A stretch of DNA of 64,000 bases. It comes from Lactonifactor sp050944855. Its GTDB lineage: Bacteria > Bacillota > Clostridia > Lachnospirales > Lachnospiraceae. Below, in pieces: positions 44,090 to 52,900 of the stretch (its first letter is position 1; each line of letters opens with the position of its first letter). A program made the translations under genes and the position numbers. The notes under the pieces were generated by a model. The model was not told where the DNA came from. It ran no database searches and saw nothing but the letters and a program-made list of their open reading frames with translations. The stretch covers positions 1 through 64,000 of the forward strand of contig JBMNRU010000001.1 in NCBI GenBank assembly GCA_050944855.1, written 5' to 3'.

Positions 44090-44977
44090 CTACTTTTTTC
44101 TGTCTATCAGAAAAGTAAAAAGTTCTGATAAAAAAGTCTTATCACCTGGCATGCGCTGCAGTTCTTTCTGCGCCTGCCCGGTCAATTCTGCCACTTTTTT
44201 TCTGGCATGTTCGATTCCTTCCAAAGTCACATAGGTAACTTTATGATTCTTTTCATCACTAAACACAGGTTTTCCTAATTCCTCCTGTGTACTGGTCACA
44301 TCCAGGATATCATCCTGAATCTGAAAAGCCAGCCCGATCCTATGTCCAATCTGTTCCATACTCTGAATCTGTTTCCGGTTCGCACCGGCCAAAATGGCCC
44401 CCACCATCAAAGGTGCTTCGATAAGAGCAGAAGTTTTATTGGCGTAGATAAATTCCAGTGTGTCTCTCTCTATGTCTTTTCCGTCATTTTCCACATCTAC
44501 GCTTTGCCCTCCCAACATTCCGAAAATACCGGTTTTCCTGCTGAGCACACCATAGGCCGCAGCGGCGGCAGATATATTTTCTGTCATAGAAAATCCCTTT
44601 GCTATGGTTTCATAGGCATAATTCAGCAGGGCATCTCCCGCCAAAATGGCGGCTGCCTCTCCGTATATCTTATGCGTAGTAGGTCTGCCTCTTCGATAAT
44701 CATCGTTATCCAGCGCCGGCAGATCATCATGGATCAGGGAATGGGTATGGATCATTTCCATGGCTGCCATAAAAGGCTGTATCACTTCTTCTTTTCCCTG
44801 AAACAACAGGTAAGATTCCTGCATCAAAAGAGGCCGGATACGTTTACCTCCGGCCTTCATACTATAGTTCATAGCCTGAGCCAGATGGATAAACTCTCCT
44901 TCTTCTGCCGGCAGATACTTATCTATAATCTGTTCAATCTCTTCTGTTTTATGGATCAGTTCCTGTTTAAAATTCAC
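44090..44977 (-). CDS. ispA: Farnesyl diphosphate synthase
   Basis: Trans-prenyltransferase of 295 residues that makes FPP from IPP and DMAPP. The first aspartate-rich motif lies in LIHDDLPALDNDDYRRGRPT and the second in AFQIQDDILDVT; GGKRIRPLL binds IPP. The start is GTG at 44977 (giving MNFKQEL) with GAGGGTG upstream; a GTG three codons earlier lies in the binding site. It overlaps xseB by 11 bases. It is part of the operon with dxs and supplies polyprenyl precursors. Confidence 0.93.
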   Translation of the reverse strand: MNFKQELIHKTEEIEQIIDKYLPAEEGEFIHLAQAMNYSMKAGGKRIRPLLMQESYLLFQGKEEVIQPFMAAMEMIHTHSLIHDDLPALDNDDYRRGRPTTHKIYGEAAAILAGDALLNYAYETIAKGFSMTENISAAAAAYGVLSRKTGIFGMLGGQSVDVENDGKDIERDTLEFIYANKTSALIEAPLMVGAILAGANRKQIQSMEQIGHRIGLAFQIQDDILDVTSTQEELGKPVFSDEKNHKVTYVTLEGIEHARKKVAELTGQAQKELQRMPGDKTFLSELFTFLIDRKK

Positions 44978-45182
44978 GCAGTTCACCCTCTTCGTTCATC
45001 TGCAGCATCTTTTTCTCAACTCTGTCTATCTTGTCACTGCAATACTTTAACAGCTTCATACCTTCCTGATAAATCTGAAAAGAATCTTCCAGCGAAGTGT
45101 CCTGGCTTTCCAGCTTTTCTACCATAAGATCTAAGGCTTCCATTGCCTCTTCTATGGTACGTGTTTCTTTTTTTTCTGTCAT
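44967..45182 (-). CDS. xseB: Exodeoxyribonuclease VII small subunit
   Basis: A 71-residue helical protein. The core TIEEAMEALDLMVEKLESQDTSLEDSFQIYQEGMKLL is the XseB family pattern. It coats the long helices of XseA in exonuclease VII, which degrades single-stranded DNA to oligonucleotides. ATGA overlap with xseA and overlap with ispA show one transcript. Confidence 0.95.
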   Translation of the reverse strand: MTEKKETRTIEEAMEALDLMVEKLESQDTSLEDSFQIYQEGMKLLKYCSDKIDRVEKKMLQMNEEGELREF

Positions 45183-46390
45183 AAGCCCCTTTCCTTCTTT
45201 CTCTTTTCTTCTACGCAGACACCGATACTTCCGTCTGTTACCTGAATCTGCAGCCGTTCCCCCAAAGTCACCTGTTCTACGCTGGTCACTGCATGGTGGC
45301 TGCCGTCCTCCACATAAGAAAATCCCTGATTCAGCTTATCCAGCGGAGACAATCCTTTTATTTTGGCAATGTACAGGGATAATTCCTGACGGGCAAAGAT
45401 AATATGATTCTTCATCGCCGTCTGCAGCCGCTCTTCTGTCTGCAGCAGCTGCTGTCGTTTCTGATTGATCTGATTCTGCGGACTCAAAAGATTCAGTTTC
45501 ATCTGATAAAACTTTAAATGCTGACGTTTTATTTCCAAACGCTCGTACATCGTTCGGTTCAGACAGCGATGCTTCTCCGCAAACTGCTCCATCAAAGCAC
45601 GATAGTCGTACACTGCCAGCTCCGCCGCTGCGGAAGGCGTAGGCGCCCGCAGATCTGCCACATAGTCGGCAATGGTAGTATCGGTCTCATGACCCACTGC
45701 GGAAATGACAGGCGTCCTGCACTCAAAAATAGCACGGGCCACCATCTCTTCATTAAATGCCCAGAGATCTTCAATGGAACCGCCGCCTCTGCCTACAATG
45801 ATCACATCCACTCCGCCCGCATCCAGCATCTGAATTCCTTTTACAATGCTTTCTTTTGCACCCTCTCCCTGCACCAGTGCAGGATAAAGAATAATCTGCA
45901 GATACGGATTCCTGCGCAGGGCAATATTGCGGATATCCTGTATGGCTGCGCCGGTGGGTGCCGTTACCACACCCAGCTTCTTAATAAAACGGGGAATGGG
46001 CTGCTTATATTCCGGAGCAAACATGCCCATCTCTTCCAATTCCTGTTTTAAGGCAAGATAGCGTTCATACAAAGCTCCGGCACCTTCCAACGTGATTTCT
46101 TTGGCATACATCTGGTATTTGCCGTCTCTCTCGTATACATTCACGCTTCCACCCACAATAACTTTATCTCCGTCCTTCATTCGAAAGGCCAGTCCCCGTC
46201 TGGCGCCGGCAAACATCACACAGGCCAGAGTCCCCGTCTCATCTTTCAGAGAAAAATAGATATGTCCGGACGTATGATATTTGCAGTTTGAGACTTCTCC
46301 CCTGATATAAATTTTGTGAAGAAGGAAATCCTGAGTGAACATATTTTTAATGTAGGTGTTCACCTGACCTACAGAATATACGTTGTTCAT
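45179..46390 (-). CDS. xseA: Exodeoxyribonuclease VII large subunit
   Basis: Catalytic subunit of exonuclease VII, 403 residues. An N-terminal OB fold (about 5-100) is followed by the catalytic domain with GVVTAPTGAAIQDI, IVGRGGGSIEDLWAFNEE and SAVGHETDTTIADYVADLRAPTPSAAAE, then a coiled coil. The ATGA start overlaps the nusB stop. Confidence 0.95.
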   Translation of the reverse strand: MNNVYSVGQVNTYIKNMFTQDFLLHKIYIRGEVSNCKYHTSGHIYFSLKDETGTLACVMFAGARRGLAFRMKDGDKVIVGGSVNVYERDGKYQMYAKEITLEGAGALYERYLALKQELEEMGMFAPEYKQPIPRFIKKLGVVTAPTGAAIQDIRNIALRRNPYLQIILYPALVQGEGAKESIVKGIQMLDAGGVDVIIVGRGGGSIEDLWAFNEEMVARAIFECRTPVISAVGHETDTTIADYVADLRAPTPSAAAELAVYDYRALMEQFAEKHRCLNRTMYERLEIKRQHLKFYQMKLNLLSPQNQINQKRQQLLQTEERLQTAMKNHIIFARQELSLYIAKIKGLSPLDKLNQGFSYVEDGSHHAVTSVEQVTLGERLQIQVTDGSIGVCVEEKRKKERGL

Positions 46391-46788
46391 ACTGATGCCA
46401 GTTTCCCTAAAACTCCGTTAATAAAGGAAGAGGACTCCTCTCCCCCATACTTTTTGCTAAGCTCTACTGCTTCATTAATGGCTACCTTCACCGGTATTTC
46501 CTCATCCATGCACATTTCATAAACGGCAAGACGCAAAATTGTCAGATCCACTTTGCTCATACGGCTGGTTTTCCATCCGGTGGCAGCTTTATTGATCTCT
46601 TCGTCCAATTCTGCAATATGCTCCTTAATACGGGCATATTTTGTTTCCATGTACTGCTGATCCTTCTCCTGTAAAGTTTCAAGCTGCTCCAGGTACATAC
46701 CGATCTGTTCCGGCATTTCTTCTGCCTGATTAAATTCGCTGAGAAACAACAGTTTAAAAATGTGCTCCCGCAACTCTCTTCTTCCCAT
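46387..46788 (-). CDS. nusB: Transcription antitermination factor NusB
   Basis: Binds boxA RNA with S10 and supports rRNA antitermination. It has 133 residues, all helical. REHIFKLLFLSEF, the TSRMSKVDLTILRLAVYEM segment and the PVKVAINEAVELSKKYGGEESSSFINGVLGKL C-terminus are diagnostic. It opens the ten-gene operon nusB-xseA-xseB-ispA-dxs-tlyA-nadK-argR-recN, which is followed by spoIVB. No strong promoter is visible in the 40 bases after the preceding terminator. Confidence 0.95.
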   Translation of the reverse strand: MGRRELREHIFKLLFLSEFNQAEEMPEQIGMYLEQLETLQEKDQQYMETKYARIKEHIAELDEEINKAATGWKTSRMSKVDLTILRLAVYEMCMDEEIPVKVAINEAVELSKKYGGEESSSFINGVLGKLASV

Positions 46789-46828
46789 GTCCGATTCATT
46801 CCTCTCTCAGATATGCTATATCTGAAAA

Positions 46829-46855
46829 AAGAGGTGCCTTCCATAGACACCTCTT
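46829..46855 (-). terminator. Terminator of the Asp23-family gene
   Basis: Perfect eight-base arms AAGAGGTG/CACCTCTT with an 11-base loop, followed on the minus strand by a run of T residues. It closes the single-gene asp23 unit before nusB. Confidence 0.85.
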
Positions 46856-46884
46856 ACATTCACTGCTTCTCACTTGTCAAAGGT

Positions 46885-47265
46885 CTACTTTTCTTTTTCC
46901 ATCTCCACACTTGCAATACGGATATTAATATCGGAAACCGTAAATCCAGTCATATTTTCAATGGCAGATTTTACCTTTTCCTGAACATTTCTGCAGGTCT
47001 CAGGAATACTGTAACCATACTCCAGATTCAGTGCCAGATCTACACACACAACGCCTTCCAGCACATCTACTTTGACACCTTTGGATAAATTTTTCTTTCC
47101 AAGCTTACTTACCAATTCGTTCGTAATATTGCCGGCCATGGATGCCACACCTTCTGTTTCCGTAGCGGCCAGTCCTGCAATAATAGCTACCACTTCATCT
47201 GCGATCTGTACCTCACCCAGACCCTCATTTTCATAGATTTTATAGGTGCTTCTATCTTCTGCCAT
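46885..47265 (-). CDS. Asp23/Gls24 family protein (YqhY-like)
   Basis: A 126-residue protein of the alkaline-shock Asp23 family. The core is GEVQIADEVVAIIAGLAATETEGVASM, then GVKVDVLEGVVCVDLALNLEYG and a C-terminal VSDINIRIASVEM. The family includes YqhY, linked to acetyl-CoA carboxylase control and placed near accBC or nusB in Firmicutes. Here it lies next to nusB, as in Bacillus, but is separated by a terminator. It has no membrane anchor. Confidence 0.88.
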   Translation of the reverse strand: MAEDRSTYKIYENEGLGEVQIADEVVAIIAGLAATETEGVASMAGNITNELVSKLGKKNLSKGVKVDVLEGVVCVDLALNLEYGYSIPETCRNVQEKVKSAIENMTGFTVSDINIRIASVEMEKEK

Positions 47266-47310
47266 ATAAAAACCTCCTTAGGCTTTGCCTTCTCATCATT
47301 TTATTCTTAT

Positions 47311-47319
47311 AGTATACCA
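47311..47319 (-). promoter_or_regulatory. Extended -10 promoter of the Asp23 gene
   Basis: TGG-TATACT on the minus strand (47311-47319), an extended -10 about 45 bases before the gene. The -35 is not clear. Confidence 0.45.
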
Positions 47320-47350
47320 AACATCCGATTAAAATAAAAGCAGAATTTAA

Positions 47351-47397
47351 CAACAATAAAAACAGAACCCTGCAGCAGGATTCTGTTTTTATTGTTG
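47351..47397 (-). terminator. Terminator of prfC, unusually long stem
   Basis: Arms of 17 perfect bases (CAACAATAAAAACAGAA and its complement) plus four more inner pairs and one mismatch, with a three-base loop. It begins within seven bases of the prfC stop. The A/T-rich outer part contains the T-run, so it can act in both directions. Confidence 0.9.
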
Positions 47398-47402
47398 CCG
47401 TA

Positions 47403-48995
47403 TTAATTCCGGCTGAATTCTTCTAATTTCAGTCCTTCATTACGCTCCAAAGTCATGCCGATGCTCCAGCTGTTAATAAACAAAAGCAGCGGATTGCCTT
47501 TTAAGTCAGATACCTTCTTCATATCAGAGGTACCTGTCAGATGTTTCACATCTACTTCATCCTTATTGGCGATCCAGCGGATATGCTCATAAGGCAGATT
47601 TTCCAGACGGATCTCCACATTATATTCATTTTCCAGGCGATACTTTAACACATCGAACTGCAGCACACCGACTACCCCTACGATGATTTCTTCCATTCCG
47701 GTATTCAGCTCCTGGAAAATCTGGATCGCACCTTCCTGGGCAATCTGATTAATGCCTTTGACAAACTGTTTTCTCTTCATGGTATCCATCTGACGTACTC
47801 TGGCAAAATGCTCCGGTGCAAAGGTGGGAATCCCCTCGTAGGCAAATTTCTTACCCGGCATGCAAATGGTATCACCAATGGAAAAAATACCGGGATCAAA
47901 TACTCCGATGATGTCACCCGCATAAGCTTCCTGGACAATGTGTCTGTCCTGCGCCATCATCTGCTGTGGCTGAGACAAACGCATTTTTTTCTCCCCCTGC
48001 ACATGATATACTTCCATCCCCGCATCAAAACGCCCGGAACAGATACGCATAAAGGCAATTCTGTCTCTGTGAGCTTTATTCATATTGGCCTGAATTTTAA
48101 ATACAAAAGCAGAAAACTCCTCTTTCATAGGATCGATCACGCCTGCATCCGACATTCGGGGAAGAGGGGAAGAGGTCATCTGCAAAAAGTGTTTTAAAAA
48201 GGTTTCCACACCAAAGTTAGTAAGCGCCGAGCCAAAGAATACCGGTGAAAGCTCCCCTTTGCTCACCAGTTCCTGGTCAAACAAAGCGCTGGCACCGTCC
48301 AGAAGTTCAATTTCTTCCATGAGCTGCTCTTTTGCCGATTCCCCTATCACACGGTCAATCGTCGGATCATCGATGGATATTTCTTCCTCTATCCCTTCCT
48401 TGGTCCCTTTCTGTGTATCGGAAAAGGTCAGCACCTTCTTCGTATTGCGGTCATAAATACCTTTAAATTCTTTTCCGGAACCGATGGGCCAGTTCACCGG
48501 ACAGGTAGCAATACCAAGTTCTTTTTCAATCTCATCCAGCAGTTCAAACGTGTCATTGGCATCACGATCCATTTTGTTAATAAACGTAAAAATGGGAATA
48601 TGGCGCATCACACATACTTTAAAAAGTTTTCTCGTCTGTGCCTCCACACCTTTGGAACCGTCAATGACCATAACCGCAGAATCTGCAGCCATTAAAGTAC
48701 GATATGTGTCCTCCGAGAAATCCTGATGTCCCGGGGTATCTAATATGTTAATGCAGTAACCGTCATAGTTAAACTGCAGCACGGAAGAGGTCACAGAAAT
48801 ACCTCTCTCCTTTTCAATTTCCATCCAGTCAGATACCGCATGGCGGGCGGTTGCTTTTCCTTTTACAGAACCCGCCAGGTTAATAGCGCCTCCATATAAT
48901 AAAAACTTTTCCGTTAACGTTGTCTTACCGGCATCCGGATGTGAAATAATGGCAAATGTACGTCTCTTTACAATTTCCTTTGTATCGTCAGCCAC
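47403..48995 (-). CDS. prfC: Peptide chain release factor 3
   Basis: Translational GTPase that recycles RF1 and RF2. It has 530 residues. The G domain has SHPDAGKTTLTEK (G1), RGISVTS (G2), DTPGHQDFSEDTYR (G3) and INKMDRDAND (G4). Domains II and III follow (about 290-520, including GVVGVLQFDVLKYRLENEY). The start is GTG at 48995 with AGGAGGT. It has its own promoter after spoIIIAH and a strong terminator, so it is independent of both neighbours. Confidence 0.96.
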   Translation of the reverse strand: MADDTKEIVKRRTFAIISHPDAGKTTLTEKFLLYGGAINLAGSVKGKATARHAVSDWMEIEKERGISVTSSVLQFNYDGYCINILDTPGHQDFSEDTYRTLMAADSAVMVIDGSKGVEAQTRKLFKVCVMRHIPIFTFINKMDRDANDTFELLDEIEKELGIATCPVNWPIGSGKEFKGIYDRNTKKVLTFSDTQKGTKEGIEEEISIDDPTIDRVIGESAKEQLMEEIELLDGASALFDQELVSKGELSPVFFGSALTNFGVETFLKHFLQMTSSPLPRMSDAGVIDPMKEEFSAFVFKIQANMNKAHRDRIAFMRICSGRFDAGMEVYHVQGEKKMRLSQPQQMMAQDRHIVQEAYAGDIIGVFDPGIFSIGDTICMPGKKFAYEGIPTFAPEHFARVRQMDTMKRKQFVKGINQIAQEGAIQIFQELNTGMEEIIVGVVGVLQFDVLKYRLENEYNVEIRLENLPYEHIRWIANKDEVDVKHLTGTSDMKKVSDLKGNPLLLFINSWSIGMTLERNEGLKLEEFSRN

Positions 48996-49047
48996 AATAG
49001 ACCTCCTGTGTTTTTCCTGATTTACTGTTTTTTTACATACGTTGAAT

Positions 49048-49077
49048 ATTTTAGTATAACTGTATTCTTTGTGTCAA
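49048..49077 (-). promoter_or_regulatory. Sigma-A promoter of prfC
   Basis: A perfect TTGACA (49072-49077), 18 bases, TAAAAT (49048-49053) on the minus strand, directly after the spoIIIAH stop. Confidence 0.7.
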
Positions 49078-49086
49078 GGGTATTTC

Positions 49087-49779
49087 CTATTCTGCCTGCT
49101 CATTCAAAGGACTGATTACAATATTCTCTGCCGCGATCCCGGTTTTCCGTTTCACGATGTCTTCAATCTGCGCTCTCTGGTCATCTCCCAGATCTGAAAC
49201 CGGTACGATGACATCTGCTGTCTCTCCGGTGAGATTGACTACTACATTTTCAAATCCTTTTGCTTCCAGCAGTAATTCCGCAGCAGCTTCCTGTTCTGCA
49301 AGGTCGGTCATCTGTACCATAGAAGACACCGCTTCCTGTTTCTGGTCTTCTGTCAGATTACTGTTGTTGATAACTTCCAAAAGCGTTTCTTTATTGGTGG
49401 AACGAATCTGTTCCCGGCTGATCTTCGCCTGTGCGGCAAATGTAGAAGAATCGGTAAGAATTGCCTCACCCGGTGTTTCTGCTGCTTCCGCAGTAGCAGA
49501 AGCATCCGTAGTGGCTGCATTTTCCTCTGCGAGGGCTGTCTCATCCGTAATATCATAATCCAGGCTGTCGATATCCTCTACGATCGTGTCCATATTACTG
49601 CTGACCTGTGTTTCTTCCTTGTCTGTGCCTGCATCTGCACTGTCTGTCTCTGCGGTACTTCGATTCAGCAATTCATCCATGCCCAGATGACTGTCGGAAT
49701 AGTTAATATATCCCGCAACTGCAATCATAATTGCAAGGGCCGTGATAATAATTTGGTTTTTCTTTAATACTTTTTTCAA
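49087..49779 (-). CDS. spoIIIAH: Stage III sporulation protein AH
   Basis: Mother-cell membrane protein that meets forespore SpoIIQ across the intermembrane space. It has 230 residues: one N-terminal transmembrane helix (about 8-26), a long low-complexity linker rich in Ala, Glu and Thr (about 40-115) and a C-terminal YscJ/FliF-like ring-building domain (about 120-228, QAKISREQIRSTNKETLLEVI, AAAELLLEAKGFENVVV). The start is TTG with AGAGG upstream. It is the last gene of the spoIIIA operon. Confidence 0.92.
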   Translation of the reverse strand: MKKVLKKNQIIITALAIMIAVAGYINYSDSHLGMDELLNRSTAETDSADAGTDKEETQVSSNMDTIVEDIDSLDYDITDETALAEENAATTDASATAEAAETPGEAILTDSSTFAAQAKISREQIRSTNKETLLEVINNSNLTEDQKQEAVSSMVQMTDLAEQEAAAELLLEAKGFENVVVNLTGETADVIVPVSDLGDDQRAQIEDIVKRKTGIAAENIVISPLNEQAE

Positions 49780-49794
49780 TACCTTTTACCTCTT

Positions 49795-50214
49795 TTATTT
49801 CATTTTCATTACTTTAATTTTATGGGCATCTACAGGAAATAATGCTAAAACTGCTTCCCGAATATTTTCAATTACCACAGGATTGTCGCCTCCCTGGGCA
49901 ATGATCAGCACACCCTGCACACTTGGGAGTACCCGTTCCTCTTTATTGTCATAAGTCAATACTACCTGGGTCTTTCCCACTCCTTCTACCTGCGCCAAAG
50001 TATAAGAAAGTTTTTCTTCCAGTTCATCGTATCCGGAATTGTCCGCGGTTTTCTCCGGTTCCAGAGAAAAAAGGGAATCTTCTGCTTCTTCTGTCTTTTC
50101 TGATTTGGAAGGTATCGCTATAACAACCAGCAATACTCCGAATAATAACACCAGGATCAACTGTTCTTTTTTAACTTTGCGAAAAAAATTTCTCCATATT
50201 TCTTCTGTTTTCAC
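49795..50214 (-). CDS. spoIIIAG: Stage III sporulation protein AG
   Basis: A 139-residue protein with one transmembrane helix (about 18-35) and a ring-building motif C-terminal domain (YDELEEKLSYTLAQVEGVGKTQVVLTY). It forms the large SpoIIIAG ring in the feeding-tube channel. It is shorter than the Bacillus protein (229 residues), mainly through a shorter linker. The start is GTG in a GTGA overlap with the spoIIIAF stop. Confidence 0.92.
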   Translation of the reverse strand: MKTEEIWRNFFRKVKKEQLILVLLFGVLLVVIAIPSKSEKTEEAEDSLFSLEPEKTADNSGYDELEEKLSYTLAQVEGVGKTQVVLTYDNKEERVLPSVQGVLIIAQGGDNPVVIENIREAVLALFPVDAHKIKVMKMK

Positions 50215-50543
50215 CGGGGATCACCTTCTTCCTGATCATCTGTTATCTCCTGCAGCTGCTCCTGATATTGCAGTTCATATTCCGCTTCTTTTTCCCTGGC
50301 ATACACATTCCATTTTTCGCTGGCCGTCTCCGCTTCCTCCATATACTTTGAAAAAGAAAAATCCATTTCTTCATGGATGTGAAAAATCCGCAGCAAGGGA
50401 GTAAATAACAGCAGCATAATGAGCAGCCCCATAAAATACCGGATATATTTCCCGTAGACATCTTCCGGTACAAAATGCACAACCGCTGACAAAAACAAAA
50501 ATAAATATGCCAGATTTTCAATCCATTCATATAATATCTTCAT
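50211..50543 (-). CDS. spoIIIAF: Stage III sporulation protein AF
   Basis: A 110-residue protein; two N-terminal transmembrane helices (about 8-24 and 35-52) precede a charged region. In Bacillus SpoIIIAF is about twice as long and its C-terminal domain is ring-forming; here that region is much reduced (residues 55-110), which is an oddity. Identity rests on the N-terminal pattern WIENLAYLFLFLSAVVHFVPEDVYGKYIRYFMGLLIMLLL and operon position. Confidence 0.85.
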   Translation of the reverse strand: MKILYEWIENLAYLFLFLSAVVHFVPEDVYGKYIRYFMGLLIMLLLFTPLLRIFHIHEEMDFSFSKYMEEAETASEKWNVYAREKEAEYELQYQEQLQEITDDQEEGDPR

Positions 50544-50562
50544 GCTTTTGCCTCCTGCTCTT

Positions 50563-51759
50563 TTAATGAAAAAATGATGTGGCCAGTATCGCTATGGTAA
50601 CAATGGATACGATCTCAGCCGTTACCAGAACTCTTAACAGCAATACATATCCGTCCGCTACCGTACTCAGACATCCGACCATCCGTTTATCGGACACCGG
50701 CTGGGATATTGCTGCCAGAAATTTATATAACAGCGTAATGATCCCCAGACGGATCATGGGTGTTAAAAACAGGATCAGGCAGATGACAATAGCGGCCGCT
50801 CCCAGACAATTTCTCACCAGTACGGCCGTTCCCACCGCCACCTGGAACGCGCCGTCCATAACATCTCCGATCCCCGGTATAGCTCCTGCCGTTTTCCCCA
50901 AAAAGGTACGCTTCAGCGAATCCAATGCCGGTGCGATCATGGTCTGCACTACCTGCCATCCTATCAGAATGCTCATGCAGCTTTTTAAACCCCATTCGAT
51001 TATGGTTTTCATCAGTTCTGCCATTTTGCTCAGGAAATCCTCTTTGTGCAGGTAATTGACCAGCTGCAGCAGTACATACACATGAATACCGGGAAGAAAC
51101 AGATTTTCCAGCAATACCTGAATGATATAGATCAGGATCAATACCATCTCATAGAATACACTGGCACTTCCCGCCCCGGATGCTGCTATAATAGCCAGAA
51201 AATACGCCGGTGTCAGAATTCTCATAAAGCTCACCATCTGTTCCAGACTGGCAGCTATTCCCGCACTGACATTCCCAAAGGAACGAATCAGAAGCGCCAT
51301 CAACAGCATATACACCATGTAAAAGCTGATCTCACCAATTTGTCCATTTTTAAAAATGCTTGAAAAATTAGTCAGCAGCGCGGAAACAATGATCAAAAGC
51401 AGCGCATTTAGCATCACCTTTTTTTGTTCCGACAGTTGCGAAAAAAGAGCTTCTTTTATTAGTTTTTCTGCATTTTCCCTCGTAAAAGGCATTTCTCCAT
51501 GCAGCATGGCTGTAATGGTTTCTTCCAGAGAAAAAGAATTTTCCTGCAGCAATTCATCCATCTCTGCCTGTATTTTCGATATCTCCATATCTTCCAGAAG
51601 AGCCCTGGCTATCAACATGCCTTTTTCGTCCAGTTCTTCTGCTTCTACGATTGCCTCTCCATCCTCCGTTTGCTGCTCCTGCGCCCATGCTTCTTTGGGA
51701 GTGCACCATAAAAATAATAGAATACTCCCGATCAGAATCTTCCTGTATAATTCATTCAT
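50563..51759 (-). CDS. spoIIIAE: Stage III sporulation protein AE
   Basis: Polytopic membrane protein of 398 residues. A signal-like N-terminus (about 6-26) is followed by an acidic extracytoplasmic stretch, then about seven membrane helices from residue 115. The conserved PGIHVYVLLQLVN, GLKSCMSILIGWQVVQTMIAPALDSLKRT, GDVMDGAFQVAVGTAVLVRNCLG and KFLAAISQPVSDKRMVGCLS segments are diagnostic. It overlaps spoIIIAD (ATGA). Its role in the feeding-tube apparatus is required for late forespore activity. Confidence 0.95.
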   Translation of the reverse strand: MNELYRKILIGSILLFLWCTPKEAWAQEQQTEDGEAIVEAEELDEKGMLIARALLEDMEISKIQAEMDELLQENSFSLEETITAMLHGEMPFTRENAEKLIKEALFSQLSEQKKVMLNALLLIIVSALLTNFSSIFKNGQIGEISFYMVYMLLMALLIRSFGNVSAGIAASLEQMVSFMRILTPAYFLAIIAASGAGSASVFYEMVLILIYIIQVLLENLFLPGIHVYVLLQLVNYLHKEDFLSKMAELMKTIIEWGLKSCMSILIGWQVVQTMIAPALDSLKRTFLGKTAGAIPGIGDVMDGAFQVAVGTAVLVRNCLGAAAIVICLILFLTPMIRLGIITLLYKFLAAISQPVSDKRMVGCLSTVADGYVLLLRVLVTAEIVSIVTIAILATSFFH

Positions 51760-52142
51760 GATAAAAACCCATGTATGGTCTCCATCAGGGCCAGAAGAAC
51801 AGGAAGAGAATATGCCATAATCGTCAGCTTGCTGAAAATCTCGATTTGATTGCCGATAGAAGAAAAACCTGCATCCTTGCAGATACCGGAGGTAAACTGT
51901 CCTATGTAAGTAATGCCGATCATCTTCATAATGGTAGTCAGATATTTAGAATTGACCGGTATCAATTCCTGAATCTCTGTAATGGAATCAAAGAGATATC
52001 GCAGTTTTCCCATAATATAGAAAAAAATGCAGAGGCTGACGGCCAGACTCATATACATGGAATATTCCGACTTACTCTCTCTTAAAATCAGCCCAAGCAA
52101 CATACCTGCAATACCAAGTACTGCTATTTTCATGATCTCCAT
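51756..52142 (-). CDS. spoIIIAD: Stage III sporulation protein AD
   Basis: A 128-residue membrane protein with about four helices. Typical segments are ESKSEYSMYMSLAVSLCIFFYIMGKL and a C-terminal KMIGITYIGQFTSGICKDAGFSSIGNQIEIFSKLTI, with the SIGNQIE motif. The binding site is GGGAGGG. It is a partner of SpoIIIAC in the channel. Confidence 0.95.
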   Translation of the reverse strand: MEIMKIAVLGIAGMLLGLILRESKSEYSMYMSLAVSLCIFFYIMGKLRYLFDSITEIQELIPVNSKYLTTIMKMIGITYIGQFTSGICKDAGFSSIGNQIEIFSKLTIMAYSLPVLLALMETIHGFLS

Positions 52143-52157
52143 GGCAGGCCCTCCCTT

Positions 52158-52352
52158 CTACAGCGCAAACAGACTTTTTATGACCTCAAACAAATCATAT
52201 ATATAGGGAAGTATCCAAAACAGGACTAAGAGCAGTCCGGCCAGACTTGTCAGAAATGCCAGTTCTTCCCGCTGGGAATGTTTTAAAATCTGGCAGATAA
52301 CAGAAACCAGAATCCCCACAGCTGCTATTTTAAATAAGATACTTACCTCCAA
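52158..52352 (-). CDS. spoIIIAC: Stage III sporulation protein AC
   Basis: A 64-residue membrane protein with two helices: FKIAAVGILVSVICQILKHS and AFLTSLAGLLLVLFWILPYIYDLF. The start TTG at 52352 (reading MEVSILFKIAAVG) has AAGGAGAGG nine bases upstream; the reading frame extends into spoIIIAB but that part is not coding. It is a normal member of the set. Confidence 0.92.
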   Translation of the reverse strand: MEVSILFKIAAVGILVSVICQILKHSQREELAFLTSLAGLLLVLFWILPYIYDLFEVIKSLFAL

Positions 52353-52381
52353 TCCATTCCTCTCCTTCCTCCTGCAGTCTT

Positions 52382-52900
52382 TTAATACAGCGCAACGGCA
52401 AGAAACAGCCCGCACATAATTCCCAGACTCTGGTACAATTTCTTTTTCGTAGTTATGGTTTCTCCGATTTCTAACAGGGTCATCTCCAGTTCTTTCTGAT
52501 ATAGCTGGATCATATTTTTCTGCATAGTCACATCCAGATATCCCAAATATTTCCCCAGTTCTTTTAATCCTTCCTTATCTTTCGCCGTCAGACTGGTCTC
52601 CTTAAGTTCCTCCTCCAGACTTTCCTCAAAAATCCGGTCAAATGTTTTTCCTTCCCGTCTTTTCGCTTTCTGCGCAGCGCTAAATAAAAAATCGGAAAAG
52701 GGAGAGGCCATCTTATGACCGGTATGTTCCAAGGCTTCCGGAAGCGTTGCCATCCCGTATGTGATCTCCCGTTCCAGAAACGACACCAGTTTCAGCAGCT
52801 GCTTTAATTCCCTCTGCCGATTGCTTAACTGCACGCTTAACAAACAGCCTATGGCGGTACTGGCTCCAATGATGATTACAGTTCCTGTCAGTTTCAGCAT
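52382..52900 (-). CDS. spoIIIAB: Stage III sporulation protein AB
   Basis: A 172-residue protein with an N-terminal helix (about 6-22) and a C-terminal helix (about 150-172). The GspF-like middle has RQRELKQLLKLVSFLEREITYGMATLPEALE and the late LGKYLGYLDVTMQKNMIQLYQKELE segment. It resembles a small part of type II secretion platform proteins. It overlaps spoIIIAA by seven bases. Confidence 0.93.
   Translation of the reverse strand: MLKLTGTVIIIGASTAIGCLLSVQLSNRQRELKQLLKLVSFLEREITYGMATLPEALEHTGHKMASPFSDFLFSAAQKAKRREGKTFDRIFEESLEEELKETSLTAKDKEGLKELGKYLGYLDVTMQKNMIQLYQKELEMTLLEIGETITTKKKLYQSLGIMCGLFLAVALY

Noticed and set aside
44342..45127. A 261-codon plus-strand open frame opposite ispA and xseB
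   Set aside because: Antisense shadow over two conserved overlapping genes.
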